NCBI RefSeq assembly: GCF_000525795.1 | Contig: NZ_AOCG01000008.1 | Span: 104,604-168,603, forward strand | Source of the DNA: Listeria aquatica FSL S10-1188 | Lineage (GTDB): Bacteria > Bacillota > Bacilli > Lactobacillales > Listeriaceae | DNA: 64,000 nt | Reading direction: 5' to 3' | Part shown: positions 10,931 to 19,322 of the stretch, one piece after another | Layout of the letters: each line of letters opens with the position of its first letter | How positions within the stretch are numbered: the first letter of the stretch is position 1 | Notes under the pieces: model-generated | The model's database searches: none | What the model saw: the letters and a program-made list of their open reading frames with translations, nothing else | What the model was told of the DNA's origin: nothing | Position numbers and translations under genes: made by a program

Positions 10931-11078
10931 ATGAAAAAAGAACCGAAAAAGATGGATAAGGTTGTTCAAAATCTCAAATCGAAAGGAATTAGCGTTGAAA
11001 AAAACAAAATCCCGTAAAGAATTGTGGCAAACGATACAAGTAACACCATTTGTGAAAGTCGAGTTCAGTTTGCGATAA
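10931..11078 (+). CDS. Predicted very small basic protein (about 48 residues)
   Basis: As written, the ATG at 10931 gives only 28 codons, ending at 11017. The frame contains an A7 run (10998-11004) of the kind overcalled across this record. With one A fewer it continues as ...GISVEKTKSRKELWQTIQ... to the TAA at 11076, just before a strong terminator at 11094. That makes a 48-residue, Lys-rich protein between two terminators. Function unknown; I recognise no family. The terminator spacing and the consistent error pattern favour the longer version. Confidence 0.5.
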
Positions 11079-11093
11079 TAAGTTTTTTTCATG

Positions 11094-11128
11094 GCCTTGG
11101 AAGATTCCTTCCAAGGCTCTTTTTTTTA
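11094..11128 (+). terminator. Terminator after the small basic ORF
   Basis: A perfect 10-bp stem (GCCTTGGAAG with CTTCCAAGGC), ATTC loop and a T8 tail. Confidence 0.88.
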
Positions 11129-11245
11129 CTGTCATCAGAAAGTAATTTAGTTTTGATTTTATTGTTATACAAAAGCCATCAAAATAGTGTATGATAAGCT
11201 ATAGAGAGGTAAAGCGAAAATTGTGAGAAGAATGAGGCAGAGTTG

Positions 11246-12016
11246 ATGAAAAAAGAACTTTCAAATCAAAAGTCAATTTACATTCATATGGATAATGTCA
11301 TTAATAATGTCGTAACAAGTGGCATTACTTTTTGTGATTTTATGCAGGTAGTTCCTGCGCCACCTGAAAATATTTTGCTCATCAAGCATCACTTTAAAGA
11401 TACTTCATATAATGCGCATACTGCTTTTCACTACCTAGAATCAAATGATTTGAAGCAGTTAAAACAAGCGCCACTTATTAAATTCAATAATTTTTGCTGG
11501 GTTGATTTTGAAGACATTGAACTTGTCAATCAATTATCCCCGCAAGAAGTAGCAGAGTTGCTATATTTGGCACATACAGGAAGACATTTACGATCACCGT
11601 TTTACTATAAACTACAAAACAATTTTGTATATTTAACCAAAAAAGATGGAAGATACAATAAGGTTTATTATCGAAATATGAATCATTTTTACGTAGTTTT
11701 AAGTCAAGCCATCACGCGAAAAACGGAAGAAATCGTTCATGAGAAAAGCTTTTTGATGCCCAATAGACGAAAAGGCGTTGCGTTACCGCCGAGTGACTTA
11801 TTAAAGAAAATGATGAAATATTTTAAAGAGGGTGCTTGCATTTCGTTTGCGCACGCAGAAAAATCACGTACACAACTTCGGGTTCCAGTCGGGATTGAGT
11901 TCGATGAAGATTTGTCGGAACTTGAGGATTCTCCAGAAGAACTGGTTTATAATGAAGTAGTGGCTGAACTCGTTTACGATTTAAGACGGAGCGAGTGGGA
12001 TTATATTGAAAAGTAG
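11246..12016 (+). CDS. Conserved-looking cytoplasmic protein of unknown function
   Basis: A 256-residue protein that I do not recognise. It has no signal peptide or membrane segment. It is rich in aromatic and charged residues, with a central YYKLQNNFVYLTKKDGRYNKVYYRNM block and an acidic C-terminal part (EFDEDLSELEDSPEE). The ATG at 11246 is preferred over the TTG three bases before it, with GAGG about ten bases upstream. It forms its own transcription unit between terminators. Several Listeria genomes carry an unknown gene at the equivalent place, by memory only. Confidence 0.7.
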   Translation: MKKELSNQKSIYIHMDNVINNVVTSGITFCDFMQVVPAPPENILLIKHHFKDTSYNAHTAFHYLESNDLKQLKQAPLIKFNNFCWVDFEDIELVNQLSPQEVAELLYLAHTGRHLRSPFYYKLQNNFVYLTKKDGRYNKVYYRNMNHFYVVLSQAITRKTEEIVHEKSFLMPNRRKGVALPPSDLLKKMMKYFKEGACISFAHAEKSRTQLRVPVGIEFDEDLSELEDSPEELVYNEVVAELVYDLRRSEWDYIEK

Positions 12017-12041
12017 CTCGAATTTGAGTTTTTACTTATAA

Positions 12042-12092
12042 AAGAGCCTATGCAAATCAATGAAAACTTGATCTGCACAGGCTCTTTTTTTT
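12042..12092. terminator. Bidirectional terminator between the unknown gene and the GH3 gene
   Basis: AAGAGCCTATGCA pairs with TGCACAGGCTCTT around an inner ATCAA/TTGAT stem; T and A runs flank it. It serves the unknown gene and the convergent GH3 gene. Confidence 0.8.
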
Positions 12093-14307
12093 ATTTTAGT
12101 GTAAATGAAGCTTGAAGTGTATCACGTGAATTTCGCCCAACAAATACGTTGAAATCTCCAGCTTCCACTGAAAAGTCCATGTTTTTCGTATAATAATAGA
12201 GGTCTTCCCGAGTTAATGTAAAATGGACAGTTGCTGATTCCTGAGCTTCCAAGTTGATTTTCTTAAATTTTTTCAATTCCCGATTAGGGCGAACGACAGA
12301 CCCGACAATATCTTGGACATAAAGTTGAACCGTCTCAAGCACTGAACGCGAGGAATTATTTTTAACTTGGACACTTACCTGCAATTTTTCGGTCATTTCC
12401 ACGTCATCTAACGCTAAATCTGAAAGTTCCACGTAACTATAACTTAAACCATATCCAAATGGATAAAGCGGCGCGTTAGGACTATCTAAGTATTTGGAAA
12501 CAAAGCGTCCTGAGTGCGTTTTACTGTTGAGCGGCCGACCTGTTTGGAAGCCATTATAATAAATAGGCAATTGCCCGACTGAATAAGGAAAACTCATACT
12601 TAAGCGCCCGGATGGGTTGATTTTGCCAAACAAAATATCAGCAAGAACACGCCCGCCTTCAGTCCCAGGGAACCAGGCTTGTAAAATAGCGTCCATCTGC
12701 TTAGCTTCTTCCGTTAAAACAAGCGGCCGCCCACTGATCGTAATTAAAATGTTTGTTTTCCCGAGTGCAAGCATTTCCTGAATAAACTCTTTTTGCACAT
12801 CCGGCAAAGTAATATCCGCTCTGCTGCCAGCTTCACCGCTTTGCATAGTGTGCTCACCCATCGCATAAATAATCACATCTGCCTTCTCTCCTTGTCGAAG
12901 TGCTTCCGCTAGCGCTTGCTCTCTTTTTGCTTGAGGCATTCGCATAAGCTGGTCTTTACTTCCCCCAAACTCACCGAGAAAACGGTAATCTGACAACATC
13001 TCACATCCCGCAGTATAGTGAAATTGTTCGCTAGAAACATGCTGACTGATAGCCTCCTTGATCGTTATGACGTCGCTTGTGTTCCCGTGAATCGCCCACA
13101 AGCCGATTAAATTTTGATTATCGCCATAAGGACCGACAAGTAAAATCTTTTGATGATTTTTAGCAAGAGGGAGGGTGTGGTTTTTATTTTCTAATAAGAC
13201 GATCGACTGGGCAGCAACTTGATACGCCAAATTTCGATTTTCTTCCGTTAAAAGCATCTCCTGCTCCCGCTCGCTAGATGCCCCGCGGTAAGGGTCTTCA
13301 AACAGCCCCAGTTTATTTTTCAATTTCAAAACACGCCATACCGCATCATCGATCCGTTTAGAATCAAGCTTTCCTTCCCTAACAAGTGGCTCAAGCTGCT
13401 TTGCGTAGCATCCCGTTTTCATATCAATATCATTTGTTGCATTCATGGCCAGAAGTGTGGCTTCCTTTTCATCAGCCGCAATCCCGTGTGCTACAAGTTC
13501 TAGTACCGCGGCATAATCCGAGATGATCACGCCATCAAAGCCCCACTCATCTCGCAAGATTTGTTTGAGTAAAAATTCGTTTCCCGTTACAGGAATCCCG
13601 TCATAAGTATTAAAAGAAGTCATCACGAGCTCGCTTCCTGCCTCGACTGCCGCCTTATATCCTGGTAAATAGTCTTCTCGAAGGCGCCGCTCTGACATAT
13701 CAACGGTGTTGTATTCCCGGCCACCTTCCGCCGCTCCGTATGCAGCAAAATGTTTGACGCAAGCCGCAATTCCAGTGATTTTTCCTAACTCCACATGTTG
13801 CAATCCCGTAACCATTGCGCGCGCAAAAGCCGCATTAAGTGTAGTGTCTTCACCCGTTGACTCTAGGCACCTCCCCCATCTGGCATCTCTAACAAGATCG
13901 ACCATCGGTGCAAAAGTCACATGAACGCCAGAAGCTTTTGCTTCAGCAGCCGTCACCCGGTAAGCTTGCTTGATTAGATCAGGATTCCAAGTCGCGCCAA
14001 GCCCAAGGGGGATAGGGAAAACCGTCCGGTAACCGTAGACGATATCCGCCATAAAGAGAAGAGGGATTTTATGTCTGCTTTTTTGAAGCCACTTTTCTTG
14101 AATCTCCCTTGTCTTCTTTGCTCCGGCAACATTAAGAACAGATCCAGCTAAATCAACCGTCTCTTGCGTAATTCCTAATTTTTGCTTAGGCCCAACGGCT
14201 AGCGCTTCCTCACTACTAAAGAAATCCCCTGACAGTTGAATGAGCTGACCAACTTTTTCTTGCCACGTTAAATCTTTTAATAACTTTTTCAAATCTGCTT
14301 CATTCAT
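12091..14307 (-). CDS. bglX: Glycoside hydrolase family 3 beta-glucosidase, BglX-like
   Basis: A 738-residue GH3 enzyme that should release glucose from beta-glucosides. The N-terminal TIM-barrel domain has the KHFAAYG motif and the nucleophile region GFDGVIISDY (Asp near 265). The second alpha/beta sandwich domain contains the EAGSRADITLP segment, and the last ~90 residues form a fibronectin-III-like domain. There is no signal peptide, so the enzyme is probably cytoplasmic. The ATG follows GAGGGGG and abuts the stop of the upstream PTS EIIC gene, so the two are one operon. A PTS normally delivers phosphorylated sugar, which GH3 enzymes usually do not take; the pairing is unusual. Confidence 0.88.
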   Translation of the reverse strand: MNEADLKKLLKDLTWQEKVGQLIQLSGDFFSSEEALAVGPKQKLGITQETVDLAGSVLNVAGAKKTREIQEKWLQKSRHKIPLLFMADIVYGYRTVFPIPLGLGATWNPDLIKQAYRVTAAEAKASGVHVTFAPMVDLVRDARWGRCLESTGEDTTLNAAFARAMVTGLQHVELGKITGIAACVKHFAAYGAAEGGREYNTVDMSERRLREDYLPGYKAAVEAGSELVMTSFNTYDGIPVTGNEFLLKQILRDEWGFDGVIISDYAAVLELVAHGIAADEKEATLLAMNATNDIDMKTGCYAKQLEPLVREGKLDSKRIDDAVWRVLKLKNKLGLFEDPYRGASSEREQEMLLTEENRNLAYQVAAQSIVLLENKNHTLPLAKNHQKILLVGPYGDNQNLIGLWAIHGNTSDVITIKEAISQHVSSEQFHYTAGCEMLSDYRFLGEFGGSKDQLMRMPQAKREQALAEALRQGEKADVIIYAMGEHTMQSGEAGSRADITLPDVQKEFIQEMLALGKTNILITISGRPLVLTEEAKQMDAILQAWFPGTEGGRVLADILFGKINPSGRLSMSFPYSVGQLPIYYNGFQTGRPLNSKTHSGRFVSKYLDSPNAPLYPFGYGLSYSYVELSDLALDDVEMTEKLQVSVQVKNNSSRSVLETVQLYVQDIVGSVVRPNRELKKFKKINLEAQESATVHFTLTREDLYYYTKNMDFSVEAGDFNVFVGRNSRDTLQASFTLK

Positions 14308-15588
14308 TTACTTTTCCCCCTCGTTTGTAGCCGCCAATTCTTGCTCATAAGTTTTGTTATCTAGCCGTTTAAACCATGGATACCAGAGAATAGGAGACAG
14401 AATTAACTGAATGAATAACTGTAAAATGATAATTGAAAGGCTTCCCTGGACGGCAGCATGAAAACCAAGTGGTAATCCAAAAATTGCTTGTACACCGGTG
14501 AATTGGGCTACAATATGCCATTTTGTAAGCACATAAGCCAAAATAAGTGCGATCGTATTATTAGTAATAAAGGGAATCGCTAAATTGAAATTAAGAACAA
14601 GCGGTGTCCCGAAGATAACAGGCTCTGTGATTCCAAACAAACCCGGTATAAGCGCAATCTTTCCTACTTCACGATATTGCTTACTTTTAGCTCTTAGCAT
14701 TAATAAAATGAGGCCAAGCGCCATACCACCGAAAGTAATAATGTTGAAAAAGGCTAAACCAACGATATTTGGAGGAACTTGCCCTGCTTGGATGGCATTT
14801 AAATTTTCTACATCCATAGACAGCCAAAGTGGCGTTACAAGCGGTAATATAACATTCGTCCCATGGATTCCAAAAAACCATAAAATTTGTTGAATTAAAC
14901 TTAAAAGAATTACAGCACCAATTGTACCGCCAATTCCTTTCAAGGGTTCCTGAATAATCGAGTAAACGAATTGATGCATGCTACCAAAGCTTGTTAAACC
15001 AAATAAAAAGTCAATAATGATAAACAGTAGTCCAATTAGAATGGTCGGAATAAGAGATTCAAACATCCGAGTGACCATCGGTGGGACACCCGCTGGCATT
15101 TTAATGGTCCATCCCTTACGTTTAATGAGTAAATAAAGCCGGGCGCTAACAATCCCGATGATAAGCGCAGAAAACACACCTTGCGCGCCGAGCCAAGTGG
15201 ACGGAATGGCAGAAGCTTTATCTACGGTTTGACCAATCGGTGTGATTATTAGAAAGCTCATCAATGCGATAATTCCCGCTGAGATCGGGTCTTCATCCCG
15301 GTCGAGACGACGTACTAGATGATAGGCCATAAGGACAACGATATAAATTGCCATCGCTCCAATAGTGACGGTGTTTACTTTACCGAGCAACTCAGTCACT
15401 TGCGTTAAATTTTTAAGGGAAGGCACCATATTCATTAAAACAGTAATTAAAACTGCGATCGAACCGATAAAAATGGGACCGAGTGTCGACATCATAGCAC
15501 CAGAAATCGCTTGTAGATAAGCATTGCTCCCCATTTTATCAAACCACGGATTGATTTTGTTAAAAAATTGGATGATTTTCTCTTTCAT
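14308..15588 (-). CDS. PTS cellobiose/lactose-family EIIC permease
   Basis: A 426-residue multi-membrane EIIC of the cellobiose/lactose type, with the family's conserved segments (GIHGTNVILPLVTPLW, then FGITEPVIFGTPLVLNF) holding the glutamate and histidine that bind sugar. It moves a beta-glucoside into the cell while EIIB phosphorylates it. No EIIA or EIIB gene is adjacent, so these must come from elsewhere. It heads the operon with bglX, sits behind an AraC regulator on the same strand, and has a CRE-like site just upstream. Confidence 0.88.
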   Translation of the reverse strand: MKEKIIQFFNKINPWFDKMGSNAYLQAISGAMMSTLGPIFIGSIAVLITVLMNMVPSLKNLTQVTELLGKVNTVTIGAMAIYIVVLMAYHLVRRLDRDEDPISAGIIALMSFLIITPIGQTVDKASAIPSTWLGAQGVFSALIIGIVSARLYLLIKRKGWTIKMPAGVPPMVTRMFESLIPTILIGLLFIIIDFLFGLTSFGSMHQFVYSIIQEPLKGIGGTIGAVILLSLIQQILWFFGIHGTNVILPLVTPLWLSMDVENLNAIQAGQVPPNIVGLAFFNIITFGGMALGLILLMLRAKSKQYREVGKIALIPGLFGITEPVIFGTPLVLNFNLAIPFITNNTIALILAYVLTKWHIVAQFTGVQAIFGLPLGFHAAVQGSLSIIILQLFIQLILSPILWYPWFKRLDNKTYEQELAATNEGEK

Positions 15589-15632
15589 TACTAAACCCCC
15601 TGTTTGAACTTATTATAGCTTTATTATATAGA

Positions 15633-15646
15633 AGATAGCGTTTTCA
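15633..15646. promoter_or_regulatory. CRE-like catabolite repression site before the EIIC-bglX operon
   Basis: AGATAGCGTTTTCA matches the CcpA-binding consensus TGWAARCGYTWNCW at all but two positions. It lies about 45 bases upstream of the EIIC start, next to TATAAT-like -10 candidates on the minus strand, so glucose repression is likely. Confidence 0.55.
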
Positions 15647-15683
15647 TTTCGTGCCGTTTTTTGACAGGAAATCGGAAAAAATT

Positions 15684-16514
15684 TTACCTTTTAAAGTATT
15701 GCTTCCGATATTGCTGAGGGGAGGTGCCGTAATGTTTGGTAAAGGCATTATAAAAAGATTTGACAGTCGAAAAACCGCTATCAAGCGCAATTTCAAGAAT
15801 CGTATGGTCGGTATCTCTTAACTTCGAATAAGCTTCGAGCAAACGAATTGAGCTTAAATATTCGCTAAAAGAAACGCCCATAAATTTTTTTATAAAAACG
15901 CGAAAAATAAAGAAGGATTATAGTTGAAATGTTCAGCTACAGATGTGAGAGAGAGCCGTTCCTTGTGATGAGTGGCAAGATAATCATTCACTTTTTTTTA
16001 ACTTAGGGAGGTGCTTGGCCGACTCAATCTCCTTAATTCCTGCAAGCGGCACGCAAAAGTTCTTGGTCAGTTCAGCAATGAGCTCGTAAACACTTGCTTT
16101 TGTCGTCAGCCGGTCCCACAAATTTTCTTTTGACAGTTGTTTTTTGATCCGCATAAGTATTACCTTAAGTTCAGGAGTTGCATTCTGCGGAGTCAATTTG
16201 TATAGAAACCGATTGCCGTACTGGCTTTCCGTTGCATCTGCCAAAAAATCAAGGGGAATTTGAATTGCTAAACATTTTCCAGGGAGTGGACTTCGTGAGG
16301 AATGAATAATATTTGAATTGATGAATAAAACATCTTGTTCGGATAAAGAGAAGCGTTTGTTTGGAAACTGCACTTCTAACTTTCCAGATAAACAAAATAA
16401 AAGTTCTACACTGGCATGCCAATGAGGCGGAATCAGCCGGTCTGAACTTTTAGTGTTAAAAATAAAAATTTTGAAAGGAAAATTCATAGTAGGAATAATC
16501 GCTTCATGATACAC
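15684..16514 (-). CDS. AraC-family transcriptional regulator (two frame breaks)
   Basis: An AraC/XylS regulator: an N-terminal cupin-like sugar-sensing domain (PPHWHASVELLFCLSGKLEV) and a C-terminal double helix-turn-helix ending in the signature DSGFSTVKSFYNAFTKHYGT, then SPQQYRK. The frame breaks at the T8 run 15992-15999 (one base too many) and near the A5 run 15903-15907 (apparently one too few). Correcting both restores NPSLFFRVFIKKFMGVSF and a 276-residue protein. The start is probably the GTG at 16514; no strong Shine-Dalgarno is visible. It probably activates the downstream EIIC-bglX operon. Confidence 0.8.
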
Positions 16515-16664
16515 ATTTGTTTTTTTCGATCACTTTTTACACCTCTACTTATCATTGGTAAAATCCGAAGTGAACTTATGCTGTATCTCCAGTTTAAATT
16601 ATATACAGAAGTGAAGCGAAAGACAATTTTATACGTGTCATCTGATTTTAAGGAAACAAACTAC

Positions 16665-16693
16665 TTTACCTTTAGTTGTTTTTTTGTTATATT
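16665..16693 (+). promoter_or_regulatory. Promoter of the tetR-SMR operon
   Basis: TTTACC and TATATT are separated by 17 bases. The palindromic operator begins immediately after the -10, so repressor binding would block open complex formation or early elongation. Confidence 0.6.
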
Positions 16694-16694
16694 A

Positions 16695-16714
16695 TAACTA
16701 ACGAACGTTAGTTA
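16695..16714. promoter_or_regulatory. Palindromic TetR-type operator
   Basis: TAACTAACG, AA, then CGTTAGTTA: a perfect 9-bp inverted repeat with a 2-base spacer, 23 bases before the tetR start. Its form and place are typical of autoregulated TetR-family repressors. Confidence 0.75.
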
Positions 16715-16736
16715 ACCTAAATAAGGAGGAATCGAG

Positions 16737-17297
16737 ATGTCCAAAGAAACGCTGAAAAAAAGCGGCCCTAACACTTTTTTCAGAAAAAGGCTACGATGGA
16801 ACAGCTCTTTCTGAAATTGCCAAAAGAGCAGGAATTAAGACACCTTCGATTTATGCACATTTTGAATCTAAAGAAGAACTTTATTTAACGATTTACCGTG
16901 AAGTTATGCACGAAGAGCTAGTCAATGTTAAAGCGGAAAAGCGAGAGGATTATGCGTCAGCTGAGGAGTATCTCAAAGCTTTTTTTTTATGCAGCAACTG
17001 ATTTTGAACGAGACCCAGAAGTGCGGCGCTTTTTCCAGCGATCCATTTATTATCCACCTGTTTCCTTGAAAGACAAAATGAAGGAAGAATTAGCGAGATA
17101 TGAAACACAAGCTTTTGAAAAAATCGCAGTATTGTTAGATGAAGTTACACACGATGAAGCCAAAAAAAACACGCTGGATTCGAGTTTTTTATGCTTTCTT
17201 GGATGGCCTTGGTGTGGAACATGAACTTTACGACTTAGAGGAATTTGAAAAACGTAGAAAATCAGCTTTTGAAGCTTTGGTTTTACTTTTAAATTAA
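16737..17297 (+). CDS. TetR-family repressor (three homopolymer frame breaks)
   Basis: A TetR-family regulator split in the record by three one-base insertions: A7 16755-16761, T9 16980-16988 and A8 17162-17169. Correcting all three gives 185 residues, normal for the family. The N-terminal helix-turn-helix reads [20 protein letters not shown] followed by [14 protein letters not shown]. The start ATG follows AAGGAGG. It lies directly behind a perfect palindromic operator and directly before two SMR genes, so it most likely represses its own operon until a cationic effector binds. Confidence 0.85.
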
Positions 17298-17311
17298 AGG
17301 AGAAGATAGTT

Positions 17312-17653
17312 ATGCAATGGTTTTATTTAGTTTTAGCCGGACTCTCTGAAATCGTCTGGGCTTTTGGACTTAAAGAATCACATGGATTTACAAAATTAGA
17401 TTTCAGTTTGCTTACAATTGCCTTTTTGATTGTTAGTTTCGGTTTATTCGCCTTAGCGATGCGAACGATTCCTATTGGGACAGCTTATGCGGTGTTCACA
17501 GGGATTGGTGCTGCTGGAACGGCGGTCGTTGGTATTCTTTTCTTAAATGAACCAGCGGGACTATTTAAAATCATTTCATTAGTCGTTTTAATCTCAGGGA
17601 TCATCGGACTCAAACTTGTCGATGATGGCGGCGGAAAGGAAGGAGAAAAATAA
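17312..17653 (+). CDS. SMR-family efflux subunit, YkkC-like
   Basis: A 113-residue small multidrug resistance protein with four membrane helices. The membrane-embedded glutamate is in the first helix (GLSEIVW), the Gly-Pro-type loop is IPIGTAYAVFTGIGAAGT, and the tail is glycine- and charge-rich as in B. subtilis YkkC. Paired SMR subunits of this kind export guanidinium or quaternary ammonium compounds. The stop overlaps the next gene by one base, so the two subunits are made together and probably form a heterodimer. No guanidine riboswitch precedes the operon; a TetR repressor does the control. Confidence 0.85.
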   Translation: MQWFYLVLAGLSEIVWAFGLKESHGFTKLDFSLLTIAFLIVSFGLFALAMRTIPIGTAYAVFTGIGAAGTAVVGILFLNEPAGLFKIISLVVLISGIIGLKLVDDGGGKEGEK

Positions 17654-17973
17654 TGGCATGGATCTATTTAGTGATAGCGGGTCTTTGTGAAATGTGTTTT
17701 GTTGTTACCATGAAGCTTTCACAAGGCTTTAAAAAACTTTGGTTCTCGGTTTTAACGATTCTTTTCATGTGCGGAAGTTTCTTCTTGCTTTCACACGCGT
17801 TGAAGACAATTCCGATTGGAACAGGCTACGCGATTTGGACAGGAATCGGGGCAGTCGGAAGTGTTATCATGGGGATGCTTCTCTTTAAAGAAAAGAAAAG
17901 CGTTATGAAAATTTTCTTTATTGCCATGATCATCGCTGGGGTTATTGGATTAAAACTATCTGCAGGAGCATAG
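17653..17973 (+). CDS. SMR-family efflux subunit, YkkD/SugE-like
   Basis: The 106-residue partner of the preceding SMR protein, with four membrane helices, the conserved glutamate in GLCEMCF, and IPIGTGYAIWTGIGAVG. Coupled by a TAATG overlap to the gene before it. The substrate class (guanidinium versus quaternary ammonium) cannot be decided from sequence alone. A terminator follows directly. Confidence 0.85.
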   Translation: MAWIYLVIAGLCEMCFVVTMKLSQGFKKLWFSVLTILFMCGSFFLLSHALKTIPIGTGYAIWTGIGAVGSVIMGMLLFKEKKSVMKIFFIAMIIAGVIGLKLSAGA

Positions 17974-17978
17974 AAGCG

Positions 17979-18042
17979 AAGCAGCAAAAACTTTTGAAGT
18001 GAACAATTCGTTCCATTCAAAAAATTTTTTGCTGCTTTTTTG
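17979..18042 (+). terminator. Terminator of the tetR-SMR operon
   Basis: AAGCAGCAAAAA and TTTTTTGCTGCTT form the outer stem, with an inner TTTTGAA/TTCAAAA stem, followed by a T run. Confidence 0.8.
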
Positions 18043-18146
18043 ATTGGAAGCTGAAAGCATTTGCTTCGTGCCATTTTTAAGAAATTGCTTTTAATCTAAC
18101 AGAAACGTGGTAAAATAGACTACAGAAAAGAATCCGGAGGGATACC

Positions 18147-19259
18147 ATGAAAACAAAGTTAATTTTACTTTATGGCGGAAAATCGGCCGAACATGAAGTA
18201 TCGTTGCAAACGGCACTTTCTGTCATTAACGCACTTGATTTAAATAAATTCGAAGCACTACCTGTATACATAACCAATGACGGTGACTGGATTCAGGGCC
18301 CAGAGATTACGCATCAATTAGATTTTTCGGATCAATTGCGTTTCTCGCCTGAAGAACAGCTGCGTTTAGCGGAAAAAGAAGACGAAGTTTCCTCAGGATT
18401 TTTGATCAGTCCAGCTGATGTAACAGAAGAGCAAGAGAATACAGTGGTGTTTCCGTTGCTCCATGGACCAAATGGGGAAGACGGCACTGTGCAAGGGCTT
18501 CTTGAAGTCTTGAATCTTCCTTACGTTGGAAACGGCGTGCTTGCTTCAGCGGCTGCGATGGATAAAATTGTGATGAAAAAAGTTTTTGCTGATGCGGGGA
18601 TCCCGCAACTTCCAGCTGTCGCTGTTCGCTCAATCGATTGGAAAAACTTCCGCGAGGAAATGGTTGCGGATATGGAAGAAGCACTTACTTATCCGATGTT
18701 TGTGAAACCTGCGAATCTTGGTTCAAGCGTTGGAATTAGCAAAGCAGAAAATCGAGATGAACTTTATCAAGCGATGGACGAAGCTTTCCTATATGACCGC
18801 CGCGTTGTTGTGGAACAAGGAGTGGTCGCTCGTGAAATTGAAATGGCGGTACTTGGAAACGATACGCCCGCTTGTTCCGTTCCTGGCGAAATTTTACCGA
18901 AGGGTTCAAAGGCTGTTTTTTATGATTATAAAGCGAAATATCAAGATAATGATACAACACTCGTGATTCCAGCAGAAGTAAGCGAAGAAGTAGAAAATAA
19001 GCTGAAAGAATATGCGATTCAAGCTTTTCTCGGACTTGATGCAAGTGGTCTTGTCCGCGCCGATTTCTTCGTAACAGAACAAGATGAAATCTTCTTAAAT
19101 GAAGTGAATACGATGCCAGGATTTACGCCTGTAAGCATGTATCCGCTACTCTGGCAAGCAAGTGGCATTTCTTATAGTCAGCTGATTGAACAGTTAGTGG
19201 AACTTGGACTAGAACGTCATGAAGCGAAGAACCAGTTGAAATACCGTTTAGACGATTAA
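18147..19259 (+). CDS. ddl: D-alanine--D-alanine ligase
   Basis: An ATP-grasp enzyme of 370 residues that joins two D-alanines for the peptidoglycan stem peptide. It begins with LLYGGKSAEHEVSLQTA, the family's glycine loop, and has the ATP-binding stretch MFVKPANLGSSVGISK, VEQGVVAREIEMAVLG, and the metal-binding end FLNEVNTMPGFTPVSMYP. The ATG follows CGGAGGG. It is next to murF, which uses its product; alr, which supplies D-alanine, lies about 29 kb away in this window. Confidence 0.95.
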   Translation: MKTKLILLYGGKSAEHEVSLQTALSVINALDLNKFEALPVYITNDGDWIQGPEITHQLDFSDQLRFSPEEQLRLAEKEDEVSSGFLISPADVTEEQENTVVFPLLHGPNGEDGTVQGLLEVLNLPYVGNGVLASAAAMDKIVMKKVFADAGIPQLPAVAVRSIDWKNFREEMVADMEEALTYPMFVKPANLGSSVGISKAENRDELYQAMDEAFLYDRRVVVEQGVVAREIEMAVLGNDTPACSVPGEILPKGSKAVFYDYKAKYQDNDTTLVIPAEVSEEVENKLKEYAIQAFLGLDASGLVRADFFVTEQDEIFLNEVNTMPGFTPVSMYPLLWQASGISYSQLIEQLVELGLERHEAKNQLKYRLDD

Positions 19260-19269
19260 AACCAGAAAA

Positions 19270-19300
19270 AGTAGTTTGAATTTATTCAAACTGCTTTTTT
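19270..19300 (+). terminator. Terminator or attenuator between ddl and murF
   Basis: AAGTAGTTTGAA and TTCAAACTGCTT pair around a TTTA loop, with a T run. It lies only about 20 bases before the murF start, so it may attenuate rather than fully stop transcription into murF. Confidence 0.7.
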
Positions 19301-19322
19301 CAAGAAGGAAAGTTGGGGCGAA

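Noticed and set aside
12091..15588. Long open frames on the opposite strand of the GH3 and EIIC genes
   Set aside because: They lack ribosome sites and protein-like composition and are shadows of the real genes.
16515..16737. A guanidine-I (ykkC) riboswitch before the SMR genes
   Set aside because: The interval is AT-rich and lacks the conserved paired elements; the palindromic operator and TetR gene account for control.
16737..17297. The TetR gene as a decayed pseudogene
   Set aside because: All three breaks lie in A7, T9 and A8 runs and each is repaired by removing one base, like dozens of other sites here, including in essential genes. The downstream genes and operator are intact.
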